Below are positions 1 to 7,786 of a stretch of 27,639 nucleotides of DNA, one piece after another. Origin of the DNA: an uncultured Porphyromonadaceae bacterium (GTDB taxonomy: Bacteria; Bacteroidota; Bacteroidia; Bacteroidales; Muribaculaceae); assembly GCA_900548705.1 (NCBI GenBank), contig URLF01000032.1:1-27639 (forward strand). Reading direction: 5' to 3'. The notes under the pieces were generated by a model, which was given only the letters and a program-made list of their open reading frames with translations, was not told the origin of the DNA and did not search any database. How positions within the stretch are numbered: position 1 is the first letter of the stretch; the number at the start of each line of letters is the position of its first letter. The position numbers were made by a program, and so were the translations under genes.

Positions 1-242
1 TGGTCACCGTCAGCGCCGGCGCCAAGGACTTCACAGATGATGACAGCATCACCTATCAGGAAGCTGTTGACGTCATCTCCGAGATTGGTGTTGTCGACGG
101 TTACACCGGCGGCGAGGACTTCCCGACCTATTATCCCAAGTATCTGCGTGCGCTCGACCTGATGAAGGAATACCAGTTCAAGTCATCTCCCGAAGAGAGC
201 GACGCTCCGCAGTTCACATCAGGTGACAGCCCCAAGCAATAA
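1..242 (+). CDS. C-terminal end of an unidentified protein upstream of ureC (partial)
   Basis: An open frame enters from the left edge and stops at TAA 240-242, giving about 79 residues. The segment with AKDFTDDDSITYQEAVDVIS followed by EIGVVDGYTGGEDF resembles the core of S-layer homology repeats, although SLH proteins are not typical of Bacteroidales. The tail (ending SGDSPKQ) is acidic and polar. It lies 51 nt before ureC on the same strand, so it probably shares the transcript. UreB would normally sit here, but I see none of the usual UreB features such as an HFHF-type motif or a GGKR-like end. It could be an unusual C-terminal extension of a UreA/UreB protein or an unrelated gene. The reading frame is secure and the function is not. 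Confidence 0.55.
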   Translation, partial: VTVSAGAKDFTDDDSITYQEAVDVISEIGVVDGYTGGEDFPTYYPKYLRALDLMKEYQFKSSPEESDAPQFTSGDSPKQ

Positions 243-293
243 CCCCGGCAGGTCGTCAGACCGCTTCACACCAACCTCAAACCAGAAAACGAA

Positions 294-2009
294 ATGGCAA
301 CTATATCAAGACAAGAAAACAACAATCTGTTCGGCCCGACCGTGGGTGACAAGATCCGACTTGCCAACACCGACCTCTACATACAGATTGAGAAAGATCT
401 CCGCGTCTACGGCGATGAGACCGTATATGGCGGAGGCAAGACTCTGCGTGACGGCATGGGGACAGCCAACGAGATAACCTCGGAGGCTGGTTCGCTTGAC
501 CTGGTGATCACCAATGTCACCATCCTGGACCCCCTGCTGGGTGTCATCAAGGCTGATGTCGGCGTAAAGGATGGCAAAATCGCAGGTATCGGAAAAGCCG
601 GTAACCCCAATATCATGGAAGGGGTGACCCCGACCTTGTGTACAGGTCCATCGACCGACGCCATCTCGGGCGAGCATCTGATTCTGACAGCCGCCGGTAT
701 TGACGGCCATGTCCATATGATTTGTCCGCAGCAGGCCTATGACTGTCTGAGCAACGGTATCACCACCCTTATTGGTGGCGGCATCGGCCCGACCGACGGT
801 TCCAACGGTACAACCATCACCTCAGGCAAGTGGAACAGCGATATGATGCTCAAGAGTACCGAAGGACTTCCTATCAACATGGGTTTCCTCGGCAAGGGTA
901 ACACATCATGCCGCAAAACTCTCGACGAGCAGATTGAAGCCGGTCTCTGCGGTTTCAAGGTTCATGAGGACTGGGGCTCGACAATGGGTGCCATCCGAGC
1001 CTGTATGGATTCAGCCGAGCAGTATGATGTCCAGGTGGCCATCCATACCGATACCCTGAATGAGGCGGGATATGTCGAGGACACCGCCGCCATCGACGGA
1101 CGTACCATCCATACCTACCACACAGAGGGCGCGGGCGGCGGCCATGCCCCCGACCTTATGAAGGTGGCTTCGATGAGCAACGTGCTTCCTTCCTCCACCA
1201 ACCCCACCCTCCCTTACGGTATCAACTCCCAGGCCGAGCTGTTCGATATGATTATGGTCTGCCACAACCTCAATCCCTCGATTCCTTCGGATGTGGCATT
1301 CGCCGAAAGCCGTGTGCGTCCCGAGACCCAGGCCGCAGAGAACATCTTCCATGACCTCGGTATCATCTCCATGGTATCCTCCGACTCCCAGGCCATGGGA
1401 CGTGTGGGTGAGTCATTCATGCGTACCTTCCAGATGGCTTCCTATATGAAGCAGGTAAGAGGCAAGCTTCCCGAGGACTCCACCGAGAATGATAACTTCC
1501 GTGTACTCCGTTACCTTGCCCAGATTACCCTCAACCCCGCCATCACCTACGGTATCTCCGACATGCTTGGTTCAATCGCCGTCGGCAAGATGGCAGACCT
1601 TGTCCTCTGGGAACCCGCCTTCTTCGGCACCAAGCCCAAGATGGTCATCAAGGGCGGTTTCATCAACTGGGCCAACATGGGTGACCCCAACGCGTCGCTG
1701 CCTACCCCGCAGCCTAAGATTATGCGCCCGATGTATGGAGCCTTCGGCAAGGCGATGCCCGAGACCTGCCTGCGTTTCGTCTCAAGAGCCGGATATGAGA
1801 ACGGCGTGCAGAAACGAGTAGGCACCGACAACATCTTCTATCCCGTCCATGGCACACGCCAGATTACCAAGGCCGACATGGTTCTCAACGGTGCCACGCC
1901 TCAGATAGAGGTCGATCCCGAGACATTCAATGTGTATGTCGACGGCGTACTGGCCACCGTGCCCCCCGCCAAGGAGCTTTCCCTCGGGCAGCTCTACTGG
2001 TTCAGCTGA
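294..2009 (+). CDS. ureC: Urease alpha subunit
   Basis: This is the catalytic subunit of the cytoplasmic nickel enzyme that hydrolyses urea to ammonia and carbamate. At 571 residues it is full length for the family. Residues expected for the binuclear nickel centre are visible by family alignment: His139 and His141 (GHVHMICPQQ), the carbamylated lysine Lys222 (CGFKVHEDWG), His251 (AIHTDTLNE), His276 (YHTEGAGGGHAPD) and Asp364 (SSDSQAMGRVGE). The mobile-flap Cys323-His324 (MVCHNLNP) supplies the general acid; the residue after it is Asn rather than the usual His. The ATG at 294 gives the normal N-terminus (ISRQ...NLFGPTVGDKIRL). It heads the accessory genes ureE-F-G-D on the same strand. The partner subunits UreA and UreB are not seen and should lie upstream of this window. 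Confidence 0.98.
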   Translation: MATISRQENNNLFGPTVGDKIRLANTDLYIQIEKDLRVYGDETVYGGGKTLRDGMGTANEITSEAGSLDLVITNVTILDPLLGVIKADVGVKDGKIAGIGKAGNPNIMEGVTPTLCTGPSTDAISGEHLILTAAGIDGHVHMICPQQAYDCLSNGITTLIGGGIGPTDGSNGTTITSGKWNSDMMLKSTEGLPINMGFLGKGNTSCRKTLDEQIEAGLCGFKVHEDWGSTMGAIRACMDSAEQYDVQVAIHTDTLNEAGYVEDTAAIDGRTIHTYHTEGAGGGHAPDLMKVASMSNVLPSSTNPTLPYGINSQAELFDMIMVCHNLNPSIPSDVAFAESRVRPETQAAENIFHDLGIISMVSSDSQAMGRVGESFMRTFQMASYMKQVRGKLPEDSTENDNFRVLRYLAQITLNPAITYGISDMLGSIAVGKMADLVLWEPAFFGTKPKMVIKGGFINWANMGDPNASLPTPQPKIMRPMYGAFGKAMPETCLRFVSRAGYENGVQKRVGTDNIFYPVHGTRQITKADMVLNGATPQIEVDPETFNVYVDGVLATVPPAKELSLGQLYWFS

Positions 2010-2035
2010 TTGCATATGAAGTGATAATACCTGCC

Positions 2036-2074
2036 AACGCGGCCACGATTCTATTTTGGAATCGTGGCCGCGTT
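2036..2074 (+). terminator. Perfect 16-bp hairpin between ureC and ureE
   Basis: The arms aacgcggccacgattc (2036-2051) and gaatcgtggccgcgtt (2059-2074) are exact reverse complements around a 7-nt loop. No T tract follows, so this may be a 3' stabiliser or partial attenuator, separating abundant ureC message from the accessory genes, and not a full terminator. The structure is certain and the role is inferred. Confidence 0.5.
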
Positions 2075-2218
2075 GTGTCTGAGGGGAAATGATTGGCACC
2101 GGCAAAAGTCTTTTGAGAATTGGAAGTTCAACTATTTTGGCGTGAGTTTGTTTTAATATTGAACCAGTTGGTTCACAGCAACGATTTTCAACTGTTTATT
2201 TAAACAAATAGATAAGAA

Positions 2219-2791
2219 ATGGATGTCATTACAGAGATAATGGGCAATGTTCATCAGCCGGAATGGGCTGAACGCCTTGATGATTGCCATGTCGAGACTG
2301 TTTTCCTCGACCAGTGGACGGCCCAGAAAAGCCGTTTCCTCGCGAAAGGTGACCACGGTACGGAGTATCCCGTGGCTCTCAAGCGTGGCTCTCGTATTAC
2401 AGATGGAGACATTATAGCCTATGATCCCGAGAAAGGGGAGGCCGCCGTCTTGCGCCTTGACCTCAACAATGTGCTGGTAATAGATCTCTCGAAACTTTCA
2501 GGGCTGCCCGCTGAGGATATAATCCGCATCAGTGTCGAGCTTGGCCACGCCATCGGCAACCAGCATTGGCCCGCCGTGGTGAAGGGCACCAAGGTCTATG
2601 TCCCCCTGACTGTCGACAAGAAGGTGATGCTTGCGGTGATGGAGACCCATAACATCGACAAGATTACTTATGATTTCCAGGAAGGGAAGGATATTATTCC
2701 TTTCCTCGCGCCCGGTGAGCTTCGACGTCTTTTCGGCGGAGCGGGTCACGACAACACCAATCTCGAACACCACCATCATCACCACCATTGA
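2219..2791 (+). CDS. ureE: Urease nickel metallochaperone UreE with a polyhistidine tail
   Basis: UreE carries Ni(II) to the UreG/UreF/UreD complex during urease activation. The 190-residue protein has the usual two parts: an N-terminal peptide-binding domain (about residues 1-75) and a metal-binding domain (about 76-150). The family GHAIGNQHWP segment is present near residue 110, followed by a conserved-looking metal-domain strand. The C-terminus is an uninterrupted run of seven histidines after Leu-Glu, as in His-rich UreE proteins such as that of Klebsiella, and likely stores or buffers nickel. The histidine codons mix CAC and CAT, so it reads as natural sequence and not as a cloned tag. 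It follows ureC after a 209-nt gap containing a hairpin, and may have its own weak promoter there. Confidence 0.95.
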   Translation: MDVITEIMGNVHQPEWAERLDDCHVETVFLDQWTAQKSRFLAKGDHGTEYPVALKRGSRITDGDIIAYDPEKGEAAVLRLDLNNVLVIDLSKLSGLPAEDIIRISVELGHAIGNQHWPAVVKGTKVYVPLTVDKKVMLAVMETHNIDKITYDFQEGKDIIPFLAPGELRRLFGGAGHDNTNLEHHHHHHH

Positions 2792-2796
2792 TTCAC

Positions 2797-2880
2797 AATT
2801 CATAATTCATAATCAGCGCCGGAATCAAACTGTGAATTGCCTTTGTAATTTATTACATCGGGGATTATGAATTATGAATT
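2797..2880. repeat. AT-rich inverted repeat between ureE and ureF
   Basis: An 18-bp arm (2797-2814, aattcataattcataatc) is repeated as its exact reverse complement at 2863-2880, with a 48-nt centre. The arms are themselves made of an 8-bp periodic unit (attcataa), and more copies of the unit run on to the ureF start. The element fills almost the entire ureE-ureF gap. It could be a MITE-like or simple-sequence insertion in the operon, or an mRNA processing hairpin. No transposase or target duplication is visible. Confidence 0.7.
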
Positions 2881-2894
2881 ACAAATTATGAGTT

Positions 2895-3575
2895 ATGAAG
2901 ATAATGCGCTTACTTCAGATGACCGACTCTGCTTTTCCTGTCGGCACCTTCTCGTTCTCCAACGGACTTGAGACCGCCGCTTATGAGGGGTTGGTTCATG
3001 ATGCCGCCACACTTGAGCAATATGCCCGGTCGGTAGCTCTCCAGGGAGCGTTCTCAGACGGAGTGGCGGCTCTGCTGGCTTATCGCGAGGCTATGAGAAA
3101 CAATCTTCGCGGAGTCGAGGAGGTAGACAGTCAGCTGATGTTGTTCAAGATGAATGACGAGGCCCGCACGATGCTCCAGCGTATGGGGCGCAAGATGGCC
3201 GAGCTTACCGAACGGTTCTATCCCGGCAACCGCATGGTCTCCCTATGGCACCGCGATATCAAGGAGGAACTGACTCCGGGAAGTTTCCCTGTGGCTCAGG
3301 GACTCGCATTCGCCGCCGAAGGGCTGGGGGAGGAGGAGCTGTTCGCCTCCCATCAATACGGGGTGATAAACATGGTGCTGGGCGCGGCGTTGCGCTGCGT
3401 GAGGGTCTCTCATTTCGACACCCAGGAAATCCTCTTCAAGCTCTCCGAGGATGTGCCCCGTCTGTATGAGAAGGCGCGTGTGATGAGGGTGGATGACATG
3501 AACGCGTTCGTCCCTGAGTCTGACATCTTCGCCTCGCTCCATGAAAAGGGGAATATGAGAATGTTTATGAGCTGA
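2895..3575 (+). CDS. ureF: Urease accessory protein UreF
   Basis: UreF is the all-helical accessory protein that binds UreD on apo-urease and acts as an activator and gatekeeper of the UreG GTPase during nickel insertion. The protein is 226 residues, typical for the family, and opens with the diagnostic segment LLQMTDSAFPVGTFSFSNGLE. An in-frame TGA at 2889-2891 directly precedes the ATG at 2895, which fixes the upstream limit; a second ATG at 2904 (MRLLQ) is also possible. The start sits at the end of an AT-rich inverted repeat that could affect initiation. It is followed by ureG after 57 nt. Confidence 0.95.
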   Translation: MKIMRLLQMTDSAFPVGTFSFSNGLETAAYEGLVHDAATLEQYARSVALQGAFSDGVAALLAYREAMRNNLRGVEEVDSQLMLFKMNDEARTMLQRMGRKMAELTERFYPGNRMVSLWHRDIKEELTPGSFPVAQGLAFAAEGLGEEELFASHQYGVINMVLGAALRCVRVSHFDTQEILFKLSEDVPRLYEKARVMRVDDMNAFVPESDIFASLHEKGNMRMFMS

Positions 3576-3632
3576 CAACCCTGTGGAAGAGTTGTCTGAT
3601 TTTTTCCAATCGTCAAAAATATATCAGAATAT

Positions 3633-4250
3633 ATGAGTACTTGTAGAATCGGTATCGGAGGCCCGGTAGGATCGGGAAAGACCTCCCTGATTGAGGCAAT
3701 TACCCCCCGTCTCATCGACAAGGGTTACAAGGTGTTGATTATAACCAACGACATCGTCACCACTGAGGATGCTAAGCATGTCCGCAAAATCCTCAAGGGG
3801 GTGTTGGCCGAAGACCGCATCATCGGGGTGGAGACCGGCGCGTGCCCCCATACTGCTGTTCGTGAAGACCCGTCGATGAACATCGCGGCCGTCGAGGAGA
3901 TGGAGGCGAAGTTCCCTGATGCCGACATCGTGTTCATCGAGTCGGGGGGTGACAACCTGACCCTGACATTCTCCCCGGCATTGGTCGATTTCTTCATCTA
4001 TGTGATCGATGTCGCTGCCGGTGACAAGATTCCCCGCAAGGATGGCCCCGGCATATCGCAGAGCGACATCCTGGTAATCAACAAGACCGACCTCGCCCCG
4101 TATGTAGGCGCGTCTCTGGAAGTGATGGACCATGATTCCAAACTGATGCGTCCCGGCAAGCCCTTTGTGTTCACCAATTCTATGACCGGAGAGGGTATCG
4201 ACGAGCTTATCGACCTTATCCACAAGATGGCTCTGTTTGACAAAAAGTAA
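3633..4250 (+). CDS. ureG: Urease accessory GTPase UreG
   Basis: UreG is a SIMIBI-class GTPase that binds nickel and delivers it to urease through GTP hydrolysis in the UreD-UreF-UreG complex. The 205-residue sequence shows the P-loop GPVGSGKTS at residues 10-18, the Cys71-Pro-His73 nickel-binding motif (ETGACPHTAVREDPS), the ESGGDNLTLTFSP motif, and the guanine-recognition motif NKTDLAPYVGA. It lacks the His-rich N-terminal extension found in some UreG proteins; here the metal-storage histidines are on UreE. It lies between ureF and ureD in the standard order. Confidence 0.98.
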   Translation: MSTCRIGIGGPVGSGKTSLIEAITPRLIDKGYKVLIITNDIVTTEDAKHVRKILKGVLAEDRIIGVETGACPHTAVREDPSMNIAAVEEMEAKFPDADIVFIESGGDNLTLTFSPALVDFFIYVIDVAAGDKIPRKDGPGISQSDILVINKTDLAPYVGASLEVMDHDSKLMRPGKPFVFTNSMTGEGIDELIDLIHKMALFDKK

Positions 4251-4285
4251 TCTGAATAAGTTATAACCTGAAAAACTTTCGTCCG

Positions 4286-5239
4286 ATGAAGGAAGTGAAA
4301 CGCGAATATTCCGACATTCCGGTTGTCAGCTTTGATGACGCGCCGGAGATGGCTCCATATCTCACCCCTCCGAGAGCGATGTATGTGGGCGCACCGGGCA
4401 AACACGGCTACCTCAATCTCGGATTCGAACTTGACGCGTCCGGGAAATCAATCCTGCGAGAGCTTGACCGGCGTGCGCCCCTTATCGTGCAGCAGGAACT
4501 GTATTTCGATGAGGAGTTGCCGGGAATGCCATGTGTCTACATCCTTTCATCGGGAGGGCCTAACATCGACGGCGACCGTTACACTCAGAATATCACCGTC
4601 GGGAAGGACGCGATGGCATTCGTCTCCACCGGAGCCGCCACTAAACTGGCGGAGATGAAAGACAATTATTCCGGGCTGTCTCAGGTTATCACGGTCGATG
4701 AGGGTGGATATCTCGAATTTCTTCCCGAGCCGGTGATTCCTTGCCGGCATACCCGTTTCATCTCTGACACGAAGATGGTGGTTCATCCCTCGGCCACGGT
4801 GTTTTATTCGGAGATATTCATGGGTGGCCGCAAGTATTACAAGGACGGCGAGATGTTCTGTTACGACATCCTTTCGGTGTGTACCCACGGCGAACGGCCC
4901 GATGGTAAGCAGCTGTTCCGGGAGAAGTTCATCATCGACCCATCTACCGCCAATTTGCGTGATGTCGGGACGATGCACGGCTACGATATCTTTGCGAATG
5001 TGGTGGTGCTGACCCCCGAGGAAAAGAGCAAGGAGATTTATGACGAGACCCGGGCGTTCATCGACCGCGAAGCCCATATCTCGGCAGGCATCACCCATCT
5101 CCCCAACCAGGCCGGACTTCTGTTCAAGGTGCTGGGCCGGGAGACCGGGCCGGTCAAGGCCGTTGTCAGGGAGTTCTGCTCCAATGTCCGCAAGGCCGTC
5201 AAAGGGGTTCCCCTTCCGGCGGAATTCCCCTGGAGATAA
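4286..5239 (+). CDS. ureD: Urease accessory protein UreD (UreH)
   Basis: UreD is the scaffold that contacts apo-urease and channels nickel from UreG to the active site. The 317-residue protein contains the family features RAPLIVQQELYFDE, YTQNITVGKDAMAFVSTGAATKLAEM and the later LPEPVIPCRHTRF and YSEIFMGGRKYYKDGE segments. It is somewhat longer than many bacterial homologues (about 270-290) because of an N-terminal extension before the beta-rich core. It starts 35 nt after ureG and is followed by the urea transporter after a 33-nt gap. Confidence 0.95.
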   Translation: MKEVKREYSDIPVVSFDDAPEMAPYLTPPRAMYVGAPGKHGYLNLGFELDASGKSILRELDRRAPLIVQQELYFDEELPGMPCVYILSSGGPNIDGDRYTQNITVGKDAMAFVSTGAATKLAEMKDNYSGLSQVITVDEGGYLEFLPEPVIPCRHTRFISDTKMVVHPSATVFYSEIFMGGRKYYKDGEMFCYDILSVCTHGERPDGKQLFREKFIIDPSTANLRDVGTMHGYDIFANVVVLTPEEKSKEIYDETRAFIDREAHISAGITHLPNQAGLLFKVLGRETGPVKAVVREFCSNVRKAVKGVPLPAEFPWR

Positions 5240-5250
5240 TTCAATCCGAA

Positions 5251-5270
5251 ATTCAGTATAATTCAGTATA
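5251..5270. repeat. Tandem 10-bp repeat before the urea transporter start
   Basis: The unit attcagtata occurs twice in direct succession and ends 2 nt before the ATG at 5273. It occupies the place of a ribosome-binding region. Gain or loss of a unit would change spacing but not the reading frame. Function is unknown. Confidence 0.6.
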
Positions 5271-5272
5271 TT

Positions 5273-6286
5273 ATGAGTCTGACATTGTTGAAAGATACTG
5301 TCCGTACCTATTTCAGGGGTATCGGACAGGTGATGTTCCAGGAATCGGCCTGGACCGGACTGCTTTTCCTTGCAGGTATTTTCTGGGGGGCATATGAATG
5401 TCATTCACCCCAGGTAGCTTGGGGCGCTGTGGTTGGCGCAGCCGCCTCGGTGTTGGGTGGTTACATAATGGGGGAGAAGCCCTCTGACGGAGCCGCCGGA
5501 CTGTGGGGATTCAACGGCGTGCTTGTCGGATGTGCTTTCCCGACATTTCTCGCTGACACATGGCTGATGTGGGCCTGTCTGGTGTTCTGCTCATTGTTCT
5601 CGACATGGGTGCGCCGGGCCTTCAACAATGTCATGGCTCCCTGGAAGGTCAATTCCCTGACATTCCCCTTTGTCTTCACCACATGGATTTTCCTCCTGGC
5701 TGCCGGGATTCTCCACGGACTTGACGCGCCGGGTCTATCCGCTCCGATAATGAGGGAGGATTTTTCCTACACCATTGATACCAGATTCGGCGACCTGGTC
5801 GTGTACTGGCTCAAAGGTATCTCACAGGTCTTTCTGATTGATTCGTGGGTGACCGGAGTGTTTTTCATCGTCGCTTTGGCTGTCAGTAGCCGTTGGGCCG
5901 CTTTCTGGGCGATGGTGGCATCGGCGATATCTCTCGCTCTCGCGTTACTTTTCCAAGCTGATCCGACCAATATCTCTTCGGGCCTTTTCGGATTCTCACC
6001 TGTGCTGACCGGTATCGCGTTTGGCTGCACATTCCTAAAGCCGGGATGGAAATCGGCCCTCTGGACTGTCACCGCTGTGATCGCGACATTCTTTATCCAG
6101 GCCGCGATGGATGTGATGTTCAAGAACTGGGGCATACCTACCCTTACCGGCCCCTTCTGTATCGCCACATGGCTCTTCCTGCTTCCCCTCTATCATTTCG
6201 ACAACCGCGATATCTCGGTCAAGACCGCATGGCGCGACTATGAGGAATCTGTCGGTGACGATGCTCCGCAGGATGGCAATGACTGA
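5273..6286 (+). CDS. UT-family urea transporter
   Basis: This is an integral membrane channel for passive urea uptake into the cytoplasm, feeding the adjacent urease. The protein is 337 residues with about ten hydrophobic segments and the internal duplication typical of UT/Yut proteins: the first half carries GLWGFNGVLVGCAFPTFL and the second half the matching GLFGFSPVLTGIAFGCTFL. An amphipathic N-terminal stretch precedes the first membrane segment, and the C-terminus is short and acidic. Its position directly after ureD supports urea as substrate. A hairpin follows at 6298-6333. I give no symbol because naming (yut, utp, ut) varies. Confidence 0.93.
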   Translation: MSLTLLKDTVRTYFRGIGQVMFQESAWTGLLFLAGIFWGAYECHSPQVAWGAVVGAAASVLGGYIMGEKPSDGAAGLWGFNGVLVGCAFPTFLADTWLMWACLVFCSLFSTWVRRAFNNVMAPWKVNSLTFPFVFTTWIFLLAAGILHGLDAPGLSAPIMREDFSYTIDTRFGDLVVYWLKGISQVFLIDSWVTGVFFIVALAVSSRWAAFWAMVASAISLALALLFQADPTNISSGLFGFSPVLTGIAFGCTFLKPGWKSALWTVTAVIATFFIQAAMDVMFKNWGIPTLTGPFCIATWLFLLPLYHFDNRDISVKTAWRDYEESVGDDAPQDGND

Positions 6287-6297
6287 CTGCTCTAATA

Positions 6298-6333
6298 CGG
6301 GGTGCCACGGGCAGGAAAGCCCCTGACACCCCG
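6298..6333 (+). terminator. Hairpin after the urea transporter
   Basis: The outer stem cggggtg (6298-6304) pairs with caccccg (6327-6333), and the inner stem gggc (6309-6312) pairs with gccc (6319-6322). It is GC-rich but is followed by atgatgattt without a clear T tract. It is probably a partial terminator or mRNA stabiliser between the urease block and the MFS/nickel block. Confidence 0.45.
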
Positions 6334-6357
6334 ATGATGATTTAATCCGACAAATCT

Positions 6358-7740
6358 ATGGGACAGACGAATCAGATTCATAACTCCTCCCTCCCGGACA
6401 TGGCCACTATGCCGTTGACCAAGGGACATTACAAGGTGTTGGTGGCCGGCTCCCTGGAGCAGGTTATCGGGGCCGCGCTCTCGACCGTGGTCGGTGTGAT
6501 GATTCCGATGATTCAGCTTGCGTCGACTTCCGGATTGTCCTCTTTCATGCAGGGTATTATGGGCGCGATTGCCTTGATAGGCATCGCGGTCGGCTCCACG
6601 CTGATAGGGTATCTCGCCGACAGGGAGGGGTATCTATGGTGGTTTCGTGCATGTCCGCTGATTATCGTCGCCGGAAGCCTTATGGTGATAATGTTTCCGA
6701 CCCAGCCCTGGGTTCTGCTCGGGCTTTTCCTCGCCGGGTTCGGAGTGGGTGGAGGCTACAGTCTCGACTCCTCATATATTTCGGAAATAATGCCTGACCG
6801 GTGGAAGATTTTTATGGTGGGTGTTGCCAAAGGCACTTGCGCCGTGGGGTTCATCCTTGCCGCTGTCATATGCTGGGCGGTGCTGAAGGGGTATCCCCAT
6901 GCCGGAATCTGGAACCGGATGATGTGGATTGTGACCGCGATGGGTGGTATCACCTTCCTGCTCAGGCTCGACTTCACCCAGTCTCCCGAATGGCTGATGG
7001 AGAAGGGGAGAACCAAGGAAGCCGCCGCCGCCGCCCGCAAGTTGCTGGGTCAGGCGGTGACGGTTCCCGTCCCACCTGTCCCGAAAACCGATGTGGCCAA
7101 GGTCTCATATTTCGATATGTTCAAGGGGGCGAATCTCCGCCGTGTGATTCTGACCGGAGTCCCCTGGGCCTGTGAGGGACTTGGGGTCTACGGGTTTGGG
7201 GTGTTCCTGCCGGTGCTTGTGATGGCTCTCGGGATAGAACGCGGAAACGAGACCGGGATAGCACGGGTTATGAACTCGGTGGAGATGACAGCGATCATCA
7301 ATTTCTTCATCCTGCCGGGATTCGCCGTCGGCCTGTTGCTGCTCAGGAAACTAAACCATATCGGTATGCTTGCGGGGGGATTCATAATCTGCGCTTGCGG
7401 CCTTGGGATGCTGCTTGCGGCTTATTGCCTGCATCTTCCGGTATGGGTTTCGGTGGTAGGCTTCATCATCTTCGAGGTGTTTCTGAATGCCGGCCCTCAC
7501 CTGATTACATTCATCCTGCCGTCGCAGGTGTTTCCTGTCGAGGTCAGAAGCACCGGCGCCGGAATCGCGGCGATGCTTGGTAAAATCGGGGCGGTGTTGG
7601 GCGTGTTCTTCATGCCGATGCTGCTCAAATGGGGCGGAATCGTGGTGTTGCTGTGGGTTTCCATCGCCGTCCAGATTGTGGGAGCGTTGGTGGCGATTCT
7701 CTTCCGTCCGAAAAACCAACAGCGTCCATCGGATGTTTAA
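6358..7740 (+). CDS. MFS transporter, substrate unknown
   Basis: This is a 460-residue inner-membrane carrier with about twelve hydrophobic segments and the layout of the sugar-porter-like branch of the major facilitator superfamily. The loop after the second segment (IGYLADREGYLWWFR) is a variant of MFS motif A, and PEWLMEKGRTKEAAAAARKLLG marks the central cytoplasmic loop, as in sugar and organic-anion porters. A late FPVEVRSTGAGIAAMLGKIGA segment is typical of the family. It lies between the urea channel and the nickel importer on the same strand, so it may move a solute linked to nitrogen or metal use, but the sequence alone does not say which. Confidence 0.85.
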   Translation: MGQTNQIHNSSLPDMATMPLTKGHYKVLVAGSLEQVIGAALSTVVGVMIPMIQLASTSGLSSFMQGIMGAIALIGIAVGSTLIGYLADREGYLWWFRACPLIIVAGSLMVIMFPTQPWVLLGLFLAGFGVGGGYSLDSSYISEIMPDRWKIFMVGVAKGTCAVGFILAAVICWAVLKGYPHAGIWNRMMWIVTAMGGITFLLRLDFTQSPEWLMEKGRTKEAAAAARKLLGQAVTVPVPPVPKTDVAKVSYFDMFKGANLRRVILTGVPWACEGLGVYGFGVFLPVLVMALGIERGNETGIARVMNSVEMTAIINFFILPGFAVGLLLLRKLNHIGMLAGGFIICACGLGMLLAAYCLHLPVWVSVVGFIIFEVFLNAGPHLITFILPSQVFPVEVRSTGAGIAAMLGKIGAVLGVFFMPMLLKWGGIVVLLWVSIAVQIVGALVAILFRPKNQQRPSDV

Positions 7741-7786
7741 TTCTAAACTTCTAATGTCAAATACCGAATTTAAATAATCCTGCCTT

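Noticed and set aside
2112..2165. Possible promoter before ureE
   Set aside because: TTTTG and TATTTTGG or TAATATTG sequences only partly match the -33/-7 consensus and spacing; too weak to list.
2762..2791. Vector contamination (pET-like His tag) at the end of ureE
   Set aside because: There are seven histidines with mixed CAC/CAT codons, no vector sequence after the stop, and His-rich UreE tails are known in nature.
4547..5404. Long minus-strand open frame (285 codons)
   Set aside because: It is an antisense shadow of ureD; ureD motifs and operon order decide the strand.
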